Source: an uncultured Faecalibacterium sp.
GTDB lineage: Bacteria > Bacillota > Clostridia > Oscillospirales > Ruminococcaceae
NCBI GenBank assembly: GCA_934524985.1
Contig: CAKSYT010000004.1
Coordinates: 62,001-126,000, forward strand
Direction: 5' to 3'
DNA length: 64,000 nt
Shown piece by piece: positions 1-6,697 of this stretch. Within the stretch, counting starts at the first letter, position 1, and each line of letters begins with the position of its first letter. The notes beneath the pieces were generated by a model, which did not search any database, was not told where the DNA came from, and saw only the letters and a program-made list of their open reading frames with translations. Position numbers and translations under genes: made by a program.

Positions 1-309
1 CTTGTCGATGACGTGCTTGCAGACCTCGGGGTCGAAGCCGGGAGCAACGATGAAGGAAGCACCGGCAGCCATAGCACGGTCAGCCTGCTCGCAGGTCAGA
101 ACGGTGCCGGCACCCAGCAGCATCTCAGGCATCTCCTCGTGGATCTTGCGGATGCACTCTTCAGCACAGGCAGTGCGGAAGGTGACCTCAGCTGCGGGCA
201 GACCGCCCTCAGCCAGAGCCTTGCACAGGGGCAGGGCCTCATCAACGCTGTTGAAAGCGATAACAGGGATAATGCCGATCTGATAGACCTTTTCTACGAT
301 GGGATTCAT
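1..309 (-). CDS. eda: KDPG/KHG aldolase, C-terminal part outside the window
   Basis: The reverse strand reads open from an ATG at 309 to the window edge (103 codons, no stop), so the gene is 3'-truncated by the window. The product matches class I 2-keto-3-deoxy-6-phosphogluconate aldolase, which splits KDPG into pyruvate and glyceraldehyde 3-phosphate in sugar-acid catabolism. Visible family motifs are the catalytic-Glu motif EVTFRT (residues 41-46), GAGTVL (66-71) and APGFDP (89-94). The Schiff-base lysine would lie beyond the edge. The start follows AAAAGGAGA at good spacing. A GntR-type operator overlaps its -10, so control by the regulator at 2345-3019 is likely. Further sugar-acid genes may follow outside the window. 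Confidence 0.9.
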   Translation of the reverse strand, partial: MNPIVEKVYQIGIIPVIAFNSVDEALPLCKALAEGGLPAAEVTFRTACAEECIRKIHEEMPEMLLGAGTVLTCEQADRAMAAGASFIVAPGFDPEVCKHVIDK

Positions 310-392
310 AACGCATTTCTCCTTTTATATTTGAACTCTCTCGGTGCGTCGGGTTTGCTCCTGTGGGCGCAATACCCCCCTACGCGCTTATG

Positions 393-426
393 ATACTAGT
401 ATAAACGAACAGCCCGACTTTGGTAA
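393..426 (-). promoter_or_regulatory. eda promoter with overlapping GntR-type operator
   Basis: On the reverse strand a -35 TTACCA (426-421), a 17-bp spacer and a -10 TATACT (403-398) precede eda. The 10-bp palindrome ATACTAGTAT at 393-402 overlaps the -10 and is identical to the core of the dyad in front of the GntR gene (2302-2311). A second small palindrome, TGTATACA, lies upstream at 460-467 and resembles half of a FadR-family operator. Repressor occupancy here would block RNA polymerase. The regulatory link is inferred from the shared sequence. Confidence 0.6.
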
Positions 427-546
427 TACTCAACAAGCACAATGTTTAGCATAATAGCTTGTATACATTGCACAAAAATGACGAACGAACCGGAAAATCG
501 GGGCAAATGCCGGTGAAAATGCTGTGAAAAACCTGCAAAAAATGGC

Positions 547-1455
547 TCAGATGCCAAGGGTTTCCAGAATCTCGGCCACGCCGTCATGGTCGCAGTCGGC
601 CTTGCTGACAAGGTGCGCCAGCGCCTGAATTTCCGGCATGCCGTTTGCCATCACAGCAGCCACCCCGGCCTTTTGCAGCATGGCGCGGTCGTTCTCGCTG
701 TCGCCCACCGCAAGGGTACTTTCGTGCGGGATGCCCAGCCGGTCGGCCAGCGCGCGCAGCGCCTCGCCCTTGTCCACACCGGCGGCGGTCACCTCCACAT
801 TTTTCGGCGACCCCTGCACGACCTCCACGCCCGGGACGGCGTAAAAGCGGGGCAGCGCAGCCGCGGCCTGCTGCGGGGTATCAAAGAACACGCAGAGCTT
901 TTCAATGGCAAAGGCATTGCGGCTCATCCACTCGGCTGCGTCCCGTAGGATGGTAAAGCGGCCATCGTTAGGCTGGCGCGCTTCGGTGCTGTCATTCTTT
1001 GCTGCTCGGGCAGCGGCCAGCGCAATGCTGCGGGCATCGGTGCAGGCGTATCCGTCCGAAAAAATGCGCAGGTCGGCGTGGAAGCTTTCGCAGACCGCAA
1101 AGGCTTCGCGGGCAGTCTCCACCGGCATCAGGCTGTGCAGCAGGCAGACCGGGGTGCTGGTGCGGTGCTCTTTCGCGTTGGAATAGCGGCTGTACACTGC
1201 GCCCACGGGGTCGCTGCCCAAGTCCCACACGGCGGCACCGTTGCAGGTAATGACGTAGCGGATGCCGGGCAGCTGCGCCACCTCCGGCGGCAGACTGGCC
1301 AGCGGACGCCCGGTGGCGGGCACGATGTACACACCCTTGTCCACGGCAGCCTGCAATGCGGCGCGGGTGCGGGGTGTGACGTGCCCCTCGCGGTTCAGCA
1401 GGGTGCCGTCCAGATCCAGCGCGACCAGACGGATGGTGGGAAATTGTTGTGGCAT
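547..1455 (-). CDS. Cof-type HAD-superfamily phosphatase
   Basis: A 302-residue cytosolic HAD hydrolase of the Cof/YbiV subfamily (class IIB cap), which typically dephosphorylates sugar phosphates or small phosphorylated metabolites. Motif I DLDGTLL carries the nucleophile and acid/base aspartates (about D14 and D16). The motif III lysine is in GVDKGEAL (about residue 226) and motif IV is GDSEND (251-256). The cap lies between motifs I and III. The start at 1455 follows AAAAGGAGT. It is transcribed divergently from the PAP2 gene from overlapping promoters. The substrate cannot be read from sequence. Confidence 0.88.
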   Translation of the reverse strand: MPQQFPTIRLVALDLDGTLLNREGHVTPRTRAALQAAVDKGVYIVPATGRPLASLPPEVAQLPGIRYVITCNGAAVWDLGSDPVGAVYSRYSNAKEHRTSTPVCLLHSLMPVETAREAFAVCESFHADLRIFSDGYACTDARSIALAAARAAKNDSTEARQPNDGRFTILRDAAEWMSRNAFAIEKLCVFFDTPQQAAAALPRFYAVPGVEVVQGSPKNVEVTAAGVDKGEALRALADRLGIPHESTLAVGDSENDRAMLQKAGVAAVMANGMPEIQALAHLVSKADCDHDGVAEILETLGI

Positions 1456-1493
1456 GACGTACTCCTTTTATAAATAAGATCCAGCTTATTTTT

Positions 1494-1543
1494 ATTGTAT
1501 CGCAGGGGCAGCAATTGCGCAAGTGGACGGAATGTGCTATAAT
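1494..1543. promoter_or_regulatory. divergent promoters sharing a palindromic -35
   Basis: The octamer TTGCGCAA at 1515-1522 is a palindrome that serves both directions. Forward: -35 TTGCGC 1515-1520, 17-bp spacer, -10 TATAAT 1538-1543, for the PAP2 gene. Reverse: -35 TTGCGC 1522-1517, 17-bp spacer, -10 TACAAT 1499-1494, for the HAD gene. The two -35 hexamers overlap by four bases, so polymerase probably cannot occupy both at once. Confidence 0.6.
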
Positions 1544-1579
1544 AACACGTCAATTCACATAAAAAATAGGAGAAACGAC

Positions 1580-2221
1580 ATGAAGCTTCGTCAACTGCGC
1601 AGCCGGTGCCGCCCGCACCTGTGGTACCAGCTGTACTGGGTGGTGTACCTGATCTGGTTCTTCTGGCTGGACCTCACCATCACCGCCCCCAAATATATTC
1701 TGCACAGCCCGCTGGACGATCTGATCCCTTTCAACGAGTGGTTCGTGCTCCCCTATTGCAGCTGGTTTTTGCTGCTGGCGGGGGTAACGGCGGCACTGTG
1801 GTGGTGCGATACCGCCAGCTACGATAAGCTTTGCCTGACCATGTTTTCCGGCATGACCTTCTGCCTGATCGTGTACATGATTCTGCCCAACGGGCTGGAA
1901 CTGCGCCCCGCCGTGGAGACCCTTGGCCGAGATAACCCGGCGCTGCGGGTCATGCAGCTGCTGTGGAAAGCGGACGCCGCCGTGAACGTCTGCCCCTCCA
2001 TCCACTGCCAGAGCTCCGCCTGCATGGCAATGGCCTTCAGCCACAGCAAACTGGCAGAGGGCAAGCCCCTGCGCAAGGTGCTGGCATGGGCGTGGGCGGC
2101 GCTGATCTGCCTGTCCACCGTGTTCACCAAGCAGCACTCGGTCATTGATGTGGCCTGCGGCTTGGCAGTGGCTTTTGTGTGGCTGCCGGTGGTGTACCGC
2201 CCGGCGCGGGCACTTCATTGA
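1580..2221 (+). CDS. PAP2-superfamily membrane phosphatase
   Basis: A 213-residue integral membrane protein of the PAP2/Aur1-type phosphatase superfamily. Several hydrophobic helices are visible, including a tryptophan/leucine-rich N-terminal one. The C-terminal half holds the active-site motifs: CPSIHCQSS (the PSxH motif) and TKQHSVIDVACG (His...Asp motif). Family members dephosphorylate lipid phosphates such as undecaprenyl pyrophosphate or phosphatidate at the membrane. The substrate is not determinable here. ATG 1580 is preferred because it follows TAGGAGA, whereas upstream in-frame codons lack a ribosome binding site. It lies divergent from the HAD gene. Confidence 0.82.
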   Translation: MKLRQLRSRCRPHLWYQLYWVVYLIWFFWLDLTITAPKYILHSPLDDLIPFNEWFVLPYCSWFLLLAGVTAALWWCDTASYDKLCLTMFSGMTFCLIVYMILPNGLELRPAVETLGRDNPALRVMQLLWKADAAVNVCPSIHCQSSACMAMAFSHSKLAEGKPLRKVLAWAWAALICLSTVFTKQHSVIDVACGLAVAFVWLPVVYRPARALH

Positions 2222-2266
2222 ACAAAATAGCAAAAAAATGTCCGCAATTTTCGGTTGCTCCTGCTA

Positions 2267-2318
2267 TTGACAGTTGCCCGGCAGTTGGGTAATATGGTCG
2301 TATACTAGTATATCACCA
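2267..2318 (+). promoter_or_regulatory. gntR promoter and autoregulatory operator
   Basis: Near-consensus promoter: -35 TTGACA 2267-2272, 17-bp spacer, -10 TAATAT 2290-2295. Just downstream, at the expected start site, is the perfect palindrome TATACTAGTATA (2301-2312), extended outward by TGGT (2295-2298) and ACCA (2315-2318). Its core recurs in front of eda. Position and symmetry suggest autorepression by the GntR protein encoded immediately downstream. Confidence 0.65.
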
Positions 2319-2344
2319 ATTGACCCCGAAGGGAGAACACTGCA

Positions 2345-3019
2345 ATGGCATCTTTGAGTGCGAGGGAACAGGCGTATCAGACCATCCGAAGCCGGATCAT
2401 CACCATGGAACTGAAGCCCGGCGACCCCCTGAACGACAGGGAGCTTGCGGAGCAGATGGGCATCAGCCGCACCCCCATGCGGGAGGCGCTGATCATGCTC
2501 AATATTGCCCACATGGTGGATATCAAGCCGCAGAGCGGTACCCATGTGGCCCCCATTGACCTGAAACGGATGGAGCTGGAGCAGTTTGCCCGCTTTACCC
2601 TTGAAAAAGAAATTCTGAACCGCATCCGCGGTCATCTGACCGACCAGCAGGAGCAGGAATACCGGCAGGTCATTGAGCGCTACCGCCTGCTGGAGGCTGA
2701 CCTAACCCAGCCGAACCGGGAGACCCGCCTGCTGGAGCTGGACAACCAGTTCCACCGCAAGGCCTTTGAGATCACCGGCATGGAGGCGCATTTTGACCAC
2801 ATGCTGGGCGAGCTGCAGCATGTGGAGCGCATCCGCAAGTTCAGCTTGCAGACCAACGAGAACAAATCCGTCTGCGATGCCCACACCCGCATTCTGGAAA
2901 TGGTGCTGCACGGTACCGCCGAAGAGCTGGGCGAGGCGCTGGAAAGCCACCTGAACCGCTATAAGCTTTCGGTGGAGCAGGCCCGCAGCGTCCACCCGGA
3001 GTATTTTACTGAGGGTTGA
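2345..3019 (+). CDS. GntR-family regulator, FadR/FCD subfamily
   Basis: A 224-residue cytosolic transcription factor. The N-terminal winged helix-turn-helix (about residues 10-70) contains the GntR signature ELAEQMGISRTPMREAL. The C-terminal all-helical FCD ligand domain shows the metal-binding pattern D...H (DNQFHRKAF), then HTRIL and LESHLNRY. FCD regulators usually sense sugar acids or organic acids. The start follows GGGAGAACACTGCA. A dyad directly upstream, copied at the eda promoter, points to autoregulation and control of KDPG/uronate catabolism. The effector is unknown. Confidence 0.88.
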   Translation: MASLSAREQAYQTIRSRIITMELKPGDPLNDRELAEQMGISRTPMREALIMLNIAHMVDIKPQSGTHVAPIDLKRMELEQFARFTLEKEILNRIRGHLTDQQEQEYRQVIERYRLLEADLTQPNRETRLLELDNQFHRKAFEITGMEAHFDHMLGELQHVERIRKFSLQTNENKSVCDAHTRILEMVLHGTAEELGEALESHLNRYKLSVEQARSVHPEYFTEG

Positions 3020-3030
3020 AAAGAAATTAT

Positions 3031-3075
3031 TTAAATGTGGCTCCAAAACACCTGCAGATGTTTTGGAGCTACATT
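3031..3075 (+). terminator. long hairpin after gntR
   Basis: A near-perfect inverted repeat pairs GGCTCCAAAACA with TGTTTTGGAGC around an 8-nt loop (CCTGCAGA), with A/T-rich arms. It lies about 15 nt past the gntR stop and is followed by an A/T tract rather than a clean T run. It probably ends or stabilises the gntR transcript. Confidence 0.5.
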
Positions 3076-3089
3076 ATTATTTATATAAT

Positions 3090-3140
3090 ATAAAAAGCCC
3101 GCCGGCAGAGCAGTGCATCACTGTCTGTCGGCGGGTTTTT
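3090..3140. terminator. bidirectional rho-independent terminator
   Basis: The stem AGCCCGCCGGCAGA pairs with TGTCGGCGGGTT. It has a T run on the plus side and, on the reverse strand, a T run from the leading AAAAA. It sits between convergent gntR and the membrane-protein gene and could serve both. Confidence 0.7.
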
Positions 3141-3175
3141 CTGTTAAGCGGCGGGGGAAACGCAGGGGGAAAAGC

Positions 3176-3850
3176 TTAGTTCTGCTTGCCGGTCTCGGCC
3201 TTCATGGCGTTGTAGCCGATGAGCACGGTCCAGACGTAGGCGCAGGTCTTGGGGATCATCAGCATACCGATCAGGGGGTTGACGTCTGCCCACAGCACCA
3301 CGGGGATATAGAAGCCGAAGCTCAGCACAATGGTCAGCCACATCCAGCGGAAAGCCTTATCGTTGTTCTGCTTGGCGCTGCGGTAGAACAGCACGATGAT
3401 CAGCAGACCCAGCAGGGCAAAGGGGATGTTGCGCAGAATGCCCCATGCCAGCGGGCTGTGGTTGGTGAGCCACTGGTTCTGCGGCATCATGCACAGCACA
3501 ACGCGCACAGCGGACAGGGCGTACACAGCGGCGGTCACGTTTTTCTGCCCCTCGATCTGGTAGCGCTTGCGCCAGACGTAGTACAGCAGCACATAGAACA
3601 CGGTCATGGTCACAGAGGTGATCCACTTGCCCAGACCCAGCGGCACGGCATAGCTTTCCAGACCGGTGGTGCACAGCGCCAGTGCGCGGGGCACCAGATG
3701 GAAGGAATCGCCCGCGCCCAGCACCACGGCCATCAGGCCGAACAGGCGGAACTGGGTGCCAGCCTTGCTGCCGCGGATCATGCGGATGCCCACCGTGAGC
3801 ACGGTGACCAGATAGAAGATGTCGAAAACAGTCTCAATGATAGCTCTCAT
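3176..3850 (-). CDS. seven-helix membrane protein, function unknown
   Basis: A 224-residue polytopic membrane protein with about seven hydrophobic segments, beginning MRAIIETVFDIFYLVTV and ending in a polar tail. No enzymatic motif is recognised. ATG 3850 is chosen because it follows AGGAGAAAA; an upstream in-frame extension lacks a ribosome binding site and is compositionally unlike the protein. The palindrome TGAACAGCGTTCA lies upstream and also occurs in front of the neighbouring TetR gene, so TetR-controlled expression is likely. This suggests a stress- or ligand-responsive membrane function, perhaps sensing or transport. That is inference only. Confidence 0.75.
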   Translation of the reverse strand: MRAIIETVFDIFYLVTVLTVGIRMIRGSKAGTQFRLFGLMAVVLGAGDSFHLVPRALALCTTGLESYAVPLGLGKWITSVTMTVFYVLLYYVWRKRYQIEGQKNVTAAVYALSAVRVVLCMMPQNQWLTNHSPLAWGILRNIPFALLGLLIIVLFYRSAKQNNDKAFRWMWLTIVLSFGFYIPVVLWADVNPLIGMLMIPKTCAYVWTVLIGYNAMKAETGKQN

Positions 3851-3971
3851 ACATTTTTCTCCTTTGTTTGTTTTTGATTTTATAGCGAACCGGCGCGGCC
3901 GAGCCGTACCGGAGGCATTGCAGGGAAAAGGGCTGGTGGATAGTATGTTTCGCGGGGCACAGAAACCAAAT

Positions 3972-3984
3972 TGAACAGCGTTCA
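3972..3984. promoter_or_regulatory. TetR-type operator before the seven-helix gene
   Basis: The palindrome TGAACAGCGTTCA (TGAAC-AGC-GTTCA) sits upstream of the reverse-strand membrane-protein gene. Its reverse complement recurs exactly at 4607-4619 before the TetR gene. Confidence 0.6.
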
Positions 3985-3994
3985 CATTGAAGCT

Positions 3995-4030
3995 TAAAAA
4001 ACTCCCACAAGGACTGTGGGATGTTTTTTG
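3995..4030 (-). terminator. terminator of the tetR gene
   Basis: On the reverse strand CATCCCACA pairs with TGTGGGAG around a short loop and is followed by six T residues, a standard rho-independent terminator two bases past the tetR stop codon. Confidence 0.75.
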
Positions 4031-4031
4031 C

Positions 4032-4580
4032 TTAATAAATGGTTCTGCGCACGATCTCCAGCACCGCAGAGGGGTCGAAGCTCTGCTGCACCACCGCAGA
4101 CAGCATCAGGGAGAACAGGATGCCCGCAAACTGCTCCGGGGTGAACTGCTCAGTAAAGGCGTCAGGACGGACTTTGGCATCGTGGCGCAGCACGTTGCAC
4201 AAGGCGTCCAGAATGTGCTGCCATGTCTGCCGCATCTGCTGCTTGCCGTCGTCGGTATCCTGCCGCACAAAGCCCAGCGCGTGGTGGGTGAAGAAGCCGG
4301 GATACTGCTGGCAACCGTATTCCATCTGCCGGTACATCCACCGGATGCAGGACAGGGTATCCTGAAACACGGCTTCGTCCTCCGGGTGGTGGAAGATGTC
4401 GTTCCAGATGCTTTCCACGGCCGCGCTTACCAGCTCGGTCTTGGAGCCGAAGTAGTTGTAGATGCAGCCCACAGAGACCCCGCAGGCGGCGGCGACTGCA
4501 CGGATGTTGACCGCCGCCCAGCCGTTTTGCTGGATCAGCTCCCGGCTGGTTTTCAGGATGTCCGCTTTGGACGTTGCCAT
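4032..4580 (-). CDS. TetR/AcrR-family transcriptional regulator
   Basis: A 182-residue regulator. The N-terminal helix-turn-helix (about residues 5-50) contains the typical VAAACGVSVGCIYNYFGSK recognition stretch. The C-terminal helical domain presumably binds a small hydrophobic ligand. An upstream in-frame ATG at 4607 lies inside the operator and has no ribosome binding site, so ATG 4580 after GGAGGTGAG (rather long spacing) is preferred. Palindromes at 4607-4629 overlap its promoter region, indicating autorepression, and a matching one precedes the seven-helix membrane gene. The ligand is unknown. Confidence 0.85.
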   Translation of the reverse strand: MATSKADILKTSRELIQQNGWAAVNIRAVAAACGVSVGCIYNYFGSKTELVSAAVESIWNDIFHHPEDEAVFQDTLSCIRWMYRQMEYGCQQYPGFFTHHALGFVRQDTDDGKQQMRQTWQHILDALCNVLRHDAKVRPDAFTEQFTPEQFAGILFSLMLSAVVQQSFDPSAVLEIVRRTIY

Positions 4581-4606
4581 TGGATTCGTAAGCTCACCTC
4601 CCAACA

Positions 4607-4629
4607 TGAACGCTGTTCACGATGAACAG
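4607..4629. promoter_or_regulatory. overlapping double TetR operator
   Basis: TGAACGCTGTTCA (4607-4619) is the reverse complement of the site at 3972-3984. It overlaps the 17-bp palindrome CTGTTCACGATGAACAG (4613-4629), giving two interleaved dyads directly upstream of the TetR start. Confidence 0.65.
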
Positions 4630-4809
4630 TATACAACAGCGGCAGGCTGCTGTCAAGGGCGAAATAAAATTTTTCGTCTGCTCTCCGGCGGGCGCACAGG
4701 GACAGACCGGAGCAGAAGGGAACATCAACGATTTGCTTCAAGTTTGCATCACCTAAAATGTGCCAAATTCATGTCAAAATGGTAACAGTTCCTGTTTCAT
4801 CGTTGGTTT

Positions 4810-4851
4810 TTGACGAAAAAAGCTTGCTTTTTTCGTCAACATGCGTATAAT
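4810..4851 (+). promoter_or_regulatory. lipoprotein promoter inside a 30-bp palindrome
   Basis: A perfect 14+2+14 bp inverted repeat spans 4810-4839 (arm TTGACGAAAAAAGC). A -35-like TTGCTT (4824-4829) lies within it, followed by a 16-bp spacer and -10 TATAAT (4846-4851). The palindrome could be a repressor operator overlapping the -35. Confidence 0.55.
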
Positions 4852-4933
4852 GGAAGGACATCAGACAACCGATGCAGTTGGTATGCTGCCGGGGGCCTGA
4901 CACCAACAAAAGAAGAAAAAGGAGATTTCCCCT

Positions 4934-5413
4934 ATGAAGCTCAAGACTGTTGCAATTGCCGCTGCCGCTCTGGCACTGGCTGTCGGCATGACCGCCTGCG
5001 GCGGCGCTGCCTCTACCGCTGCATCCTCCACCGCATCCTCTGCTGCTGCCTCTTCCGAGGCTGCTTCCTCCGAGGCCGCTTCCTCTGAGGCTGAGGCAAC
5101 TTCTGCCGAGTACACCGTGTACAACACCACCGGCAGCAAGGTGACCGAGCTGTACCTGTACGATGCAGGCTCTGAGGACAAGGGCGAGAACCTGGCAGGC
5201 GAGGGTCTGGCTGACGGCGAGAGCATCGTCATCACCCGCGATGTCGAGGCTGACAAGCAGGGCGACGTTGTCTACGTTCTGGAGTTCACCACCGAGGACG
5301 GCAATACCCAGAGCTTTGACACCCTGCACTACGAGGTGGCTCCCATCTCTCTGAAGAGCGTGGACGCTGCTGCCGGTGCTACCGCTATTGCTTTCGAGGC
5401 TCCCCAGAAGTAA
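4934..5413 (+). CDS. small secreted lipoprotein, function unknown
   Basis: A 159-residue protein with a lipoprotein signal peptide: basic MKLK, a hydrophobic Ala/Leu core, and lipobox GMTAC with the acylated Cys near residue 22. A linker almost entirely of Ser/Ala/Glu (about residues 24-56) follows, then a compact 100-residue domain beginning EYTVYNTTGSKVTELYLY with a beta-rich look. It would be anchored to the outer face of the membrane. No family is assigned. The start follows AAGGAGATTTCCCCT. It is monocistronic, with its own promoter and terminator. Confidence 0.8.
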   Translation: MKLKTVAIAAAALALAVGMTACGGAASTAASSTASSAAASSEAASSEAASSEAEATSAEYTVYNTTGSKVTELYLYDAGSEDKGENLAGEGLADGESIVITRDVEADKQGDVVYVLEFTTEDGNTQSFDTLHYEVAPISLKSVDAAAGATAIAFEAPQK

Positions 5414-5438
5414 GAGTGACCCCTTACATCCGCAAACA

Positions 5439-5477
5439 GAAAAAGGCTGCTGCACCGTGCGTGCAGCAGCCTTTTTT
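5439..5477 (+). terminator. rho-independent terminator of the lipoprotein gene
   Basis: AAGGCTGCTGCAC pairs with GTGCAGCAGCCTT, followed by a run of T residues. Confidence 0.85.
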
Positions 5478-5486
5478 GGCAGAGGG

Positions 5487-5870
5487 GACGATTTGGAATG
5501 GCTTCCGCTGCGCTCTAGCCATTTTCAGCGGAAAAATTATTTTGAATTTCGGGATATCGGAACGCCTGCGGGCGTTCCGATATCCCATTTTCACAGAAGG
5601 GGTCGTGGAGGAAAACTGCCTGTCAACCGTTGCGCCCTTCCCCGTGAAAAAGTAAATCGGGAAAATCCGCAGATTTTCCCGATTTACAAATAAAAATATT
5701 CTTTCCGCTAATTATGCGCAAAGCGCAACGACGACGACCGCCGCCAGTGGCGGAAACAGGGAGGAGTTGTTGGGGCAGCGGCCAGCAAGACGCAAGTGCC
5801 GCCCAAGGCACGAAGCGGATGCTGGGTGCCGCAACCCGATAGCGGAAGCCATTTTAAATGGTCCTCTTCC
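5487..5870. repeat. full-length composite palindromic element, copy 1
   Basis: Non-coding element with the order: terminal box (5487-5550, with the imperfect palindrome ATGGCTTCCGCTGCGC), hairpin 16+4+16 bp (5551-5586), core flanked by TTTTCAC and GTGAAAA, hairpin 16+4+16 bp (5652-5687), inverted terminal box (5688-5870). The second box carries a 121-bp insert at its apex (5725-5845). The two hairpin stems have unrelated sequences but are both perfect. Partial or full copies lie near 10.7, 17.5, 25.9, 43.8, 45.9 and 50.9 kb. No ORF or transposase is present, so it resembles a MITE or BIME. Confidence 0.8.
5725..5845. repeat. 121-bp loop insert, copy 1
   Basis: This segment interrupts the apex of the terminal box palindrome. 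It matches 43784-43904 over all 121 positions with a single difference (A versus T). It contains short internal dyads such as CGCCGCCAGTGGCGG. Confidence 0.85.
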
Positions 5871-5872
5871 CA

Positions 5873-6610
5873 TCACATTCTGAACCCACGGAAGCCCCAG
5901 CCGCCGCAGCAGCAGTTGCACAGCAGGTTCAGCAAGATCATGCTCCAGCACCAGCGCCCGAACCCGCCGGGCTGGGCGTAGGTGGTCTGGGTGCGGTAGG
6001 TCTGGCCGGGGTTCTGCATCCGGCGCAGGTGCATCTGGTACTCGGTGTTGTTCGGGTCCAGCTGCACGGCGCGGCGGGCGTCCTGCAAAGCGTCTACGCT
6101 TTTGCCAAGGCCCTGATTGGCCAGCGAGGAGAGATAGTACCACCGCGCGTTGCGCCCGGTCATGCCATCCAGCACCCGGCGCGCCTCGGGGTAGCGGCCG
6201 CTGGCCACAAAATTGCGGGCGGCCTGCATCTCCGGGGTGTCGGTGCCGGAGGCACTGGGCCCGGCCTGCTGATAGCCGCCAAAGCCAAAACCGAAGCCAA
6301 AGGGGTCGAAGCCCTCAAACCCGTCAAAGCCGTCAAAACCGGTGTAGCCGTAGTTCTGCTGCCCATAGCCTTGCCGGTTGTAGCTTTGCTGCTGGTAGCC
6401 GCCGTAGGGGTTGCCGCCCATCTGGGGGCCGGTATCGCCCTTGGTAATGGCATCGTAGGCGGCCTGCACCTCCTTGAAGTGCTCCTCGGCCGTGGGGTCG
6501 TTGGGGTTCAAATCCGGGTGCCAGCGCTTGCACTTGGCGCGGTATGCTTTTTTGATCTCGTCGTCGCTTGCGCCGCGCTGAACGCCCAGCACCTCATAGG
6601 GATCTCTCAT
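5873..6610 (-). CDS. DnaJ-domain protein with aromatic/Gly/Gln-rich linker
   Basis: A 245-residue J-domain protein, a co-chaperone type that stimulates an Hsp70 ATPase. Residues 1-65 form the J domain with the essential HPD tripeptide (in KRWHPDLNP). Residues about 80-125 are a low-complexity Gly/Tyr/Gln/Phe stretch with GF and YGQQ repeats. Residues about 130-205 resemble a TPR helical pair (ASGRYPEARRVLDGM, LDPNNTEYQMHLRR). The C terminus is hydrophobic with a CNCCCGG cysteine cluster, perhaps membrane-associated. It lacks the zinc fingers of true DnaJ. It is the last gene of a three-gene operon. Confidence 0.85.
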   Translation of the reverse strand: MRDPYEVLGVQRGASDDEIKKAYRAKCKRWHPDLNPNDPTAEEHFKEVQAAYDAITKGDTGPQMGGNPYGGYQQQSYNRQGYGQQNYGYTGFDGFDGFEGFDPFGFGFGFGGYQQAGPSASGTDTPEMQAARNFVASGRYPEARRVLDGMTGRNARWYYLSSLANQGLGKSVDALQDARRAVQLDPNNTEYQMHLRRMQNPGQTYRTQTTYAQPGGFGRWCWSMILLNLLCNCCCGGWGFRGFRM

Positions 6611-6697
6611 GCTCGGTATACTTCCTCACTCATTATACTGACGGTACAGCACCGCTGCACCGCATCCGTTTTATTTTACCGGAACATCGGCACAAAA

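Noticed and set aside
5487-5870. CRISPR array from the repeated palindromes
   Set aside because: Repeats are few, non-tandem and lack regular unique spacers; there are no cas genes.
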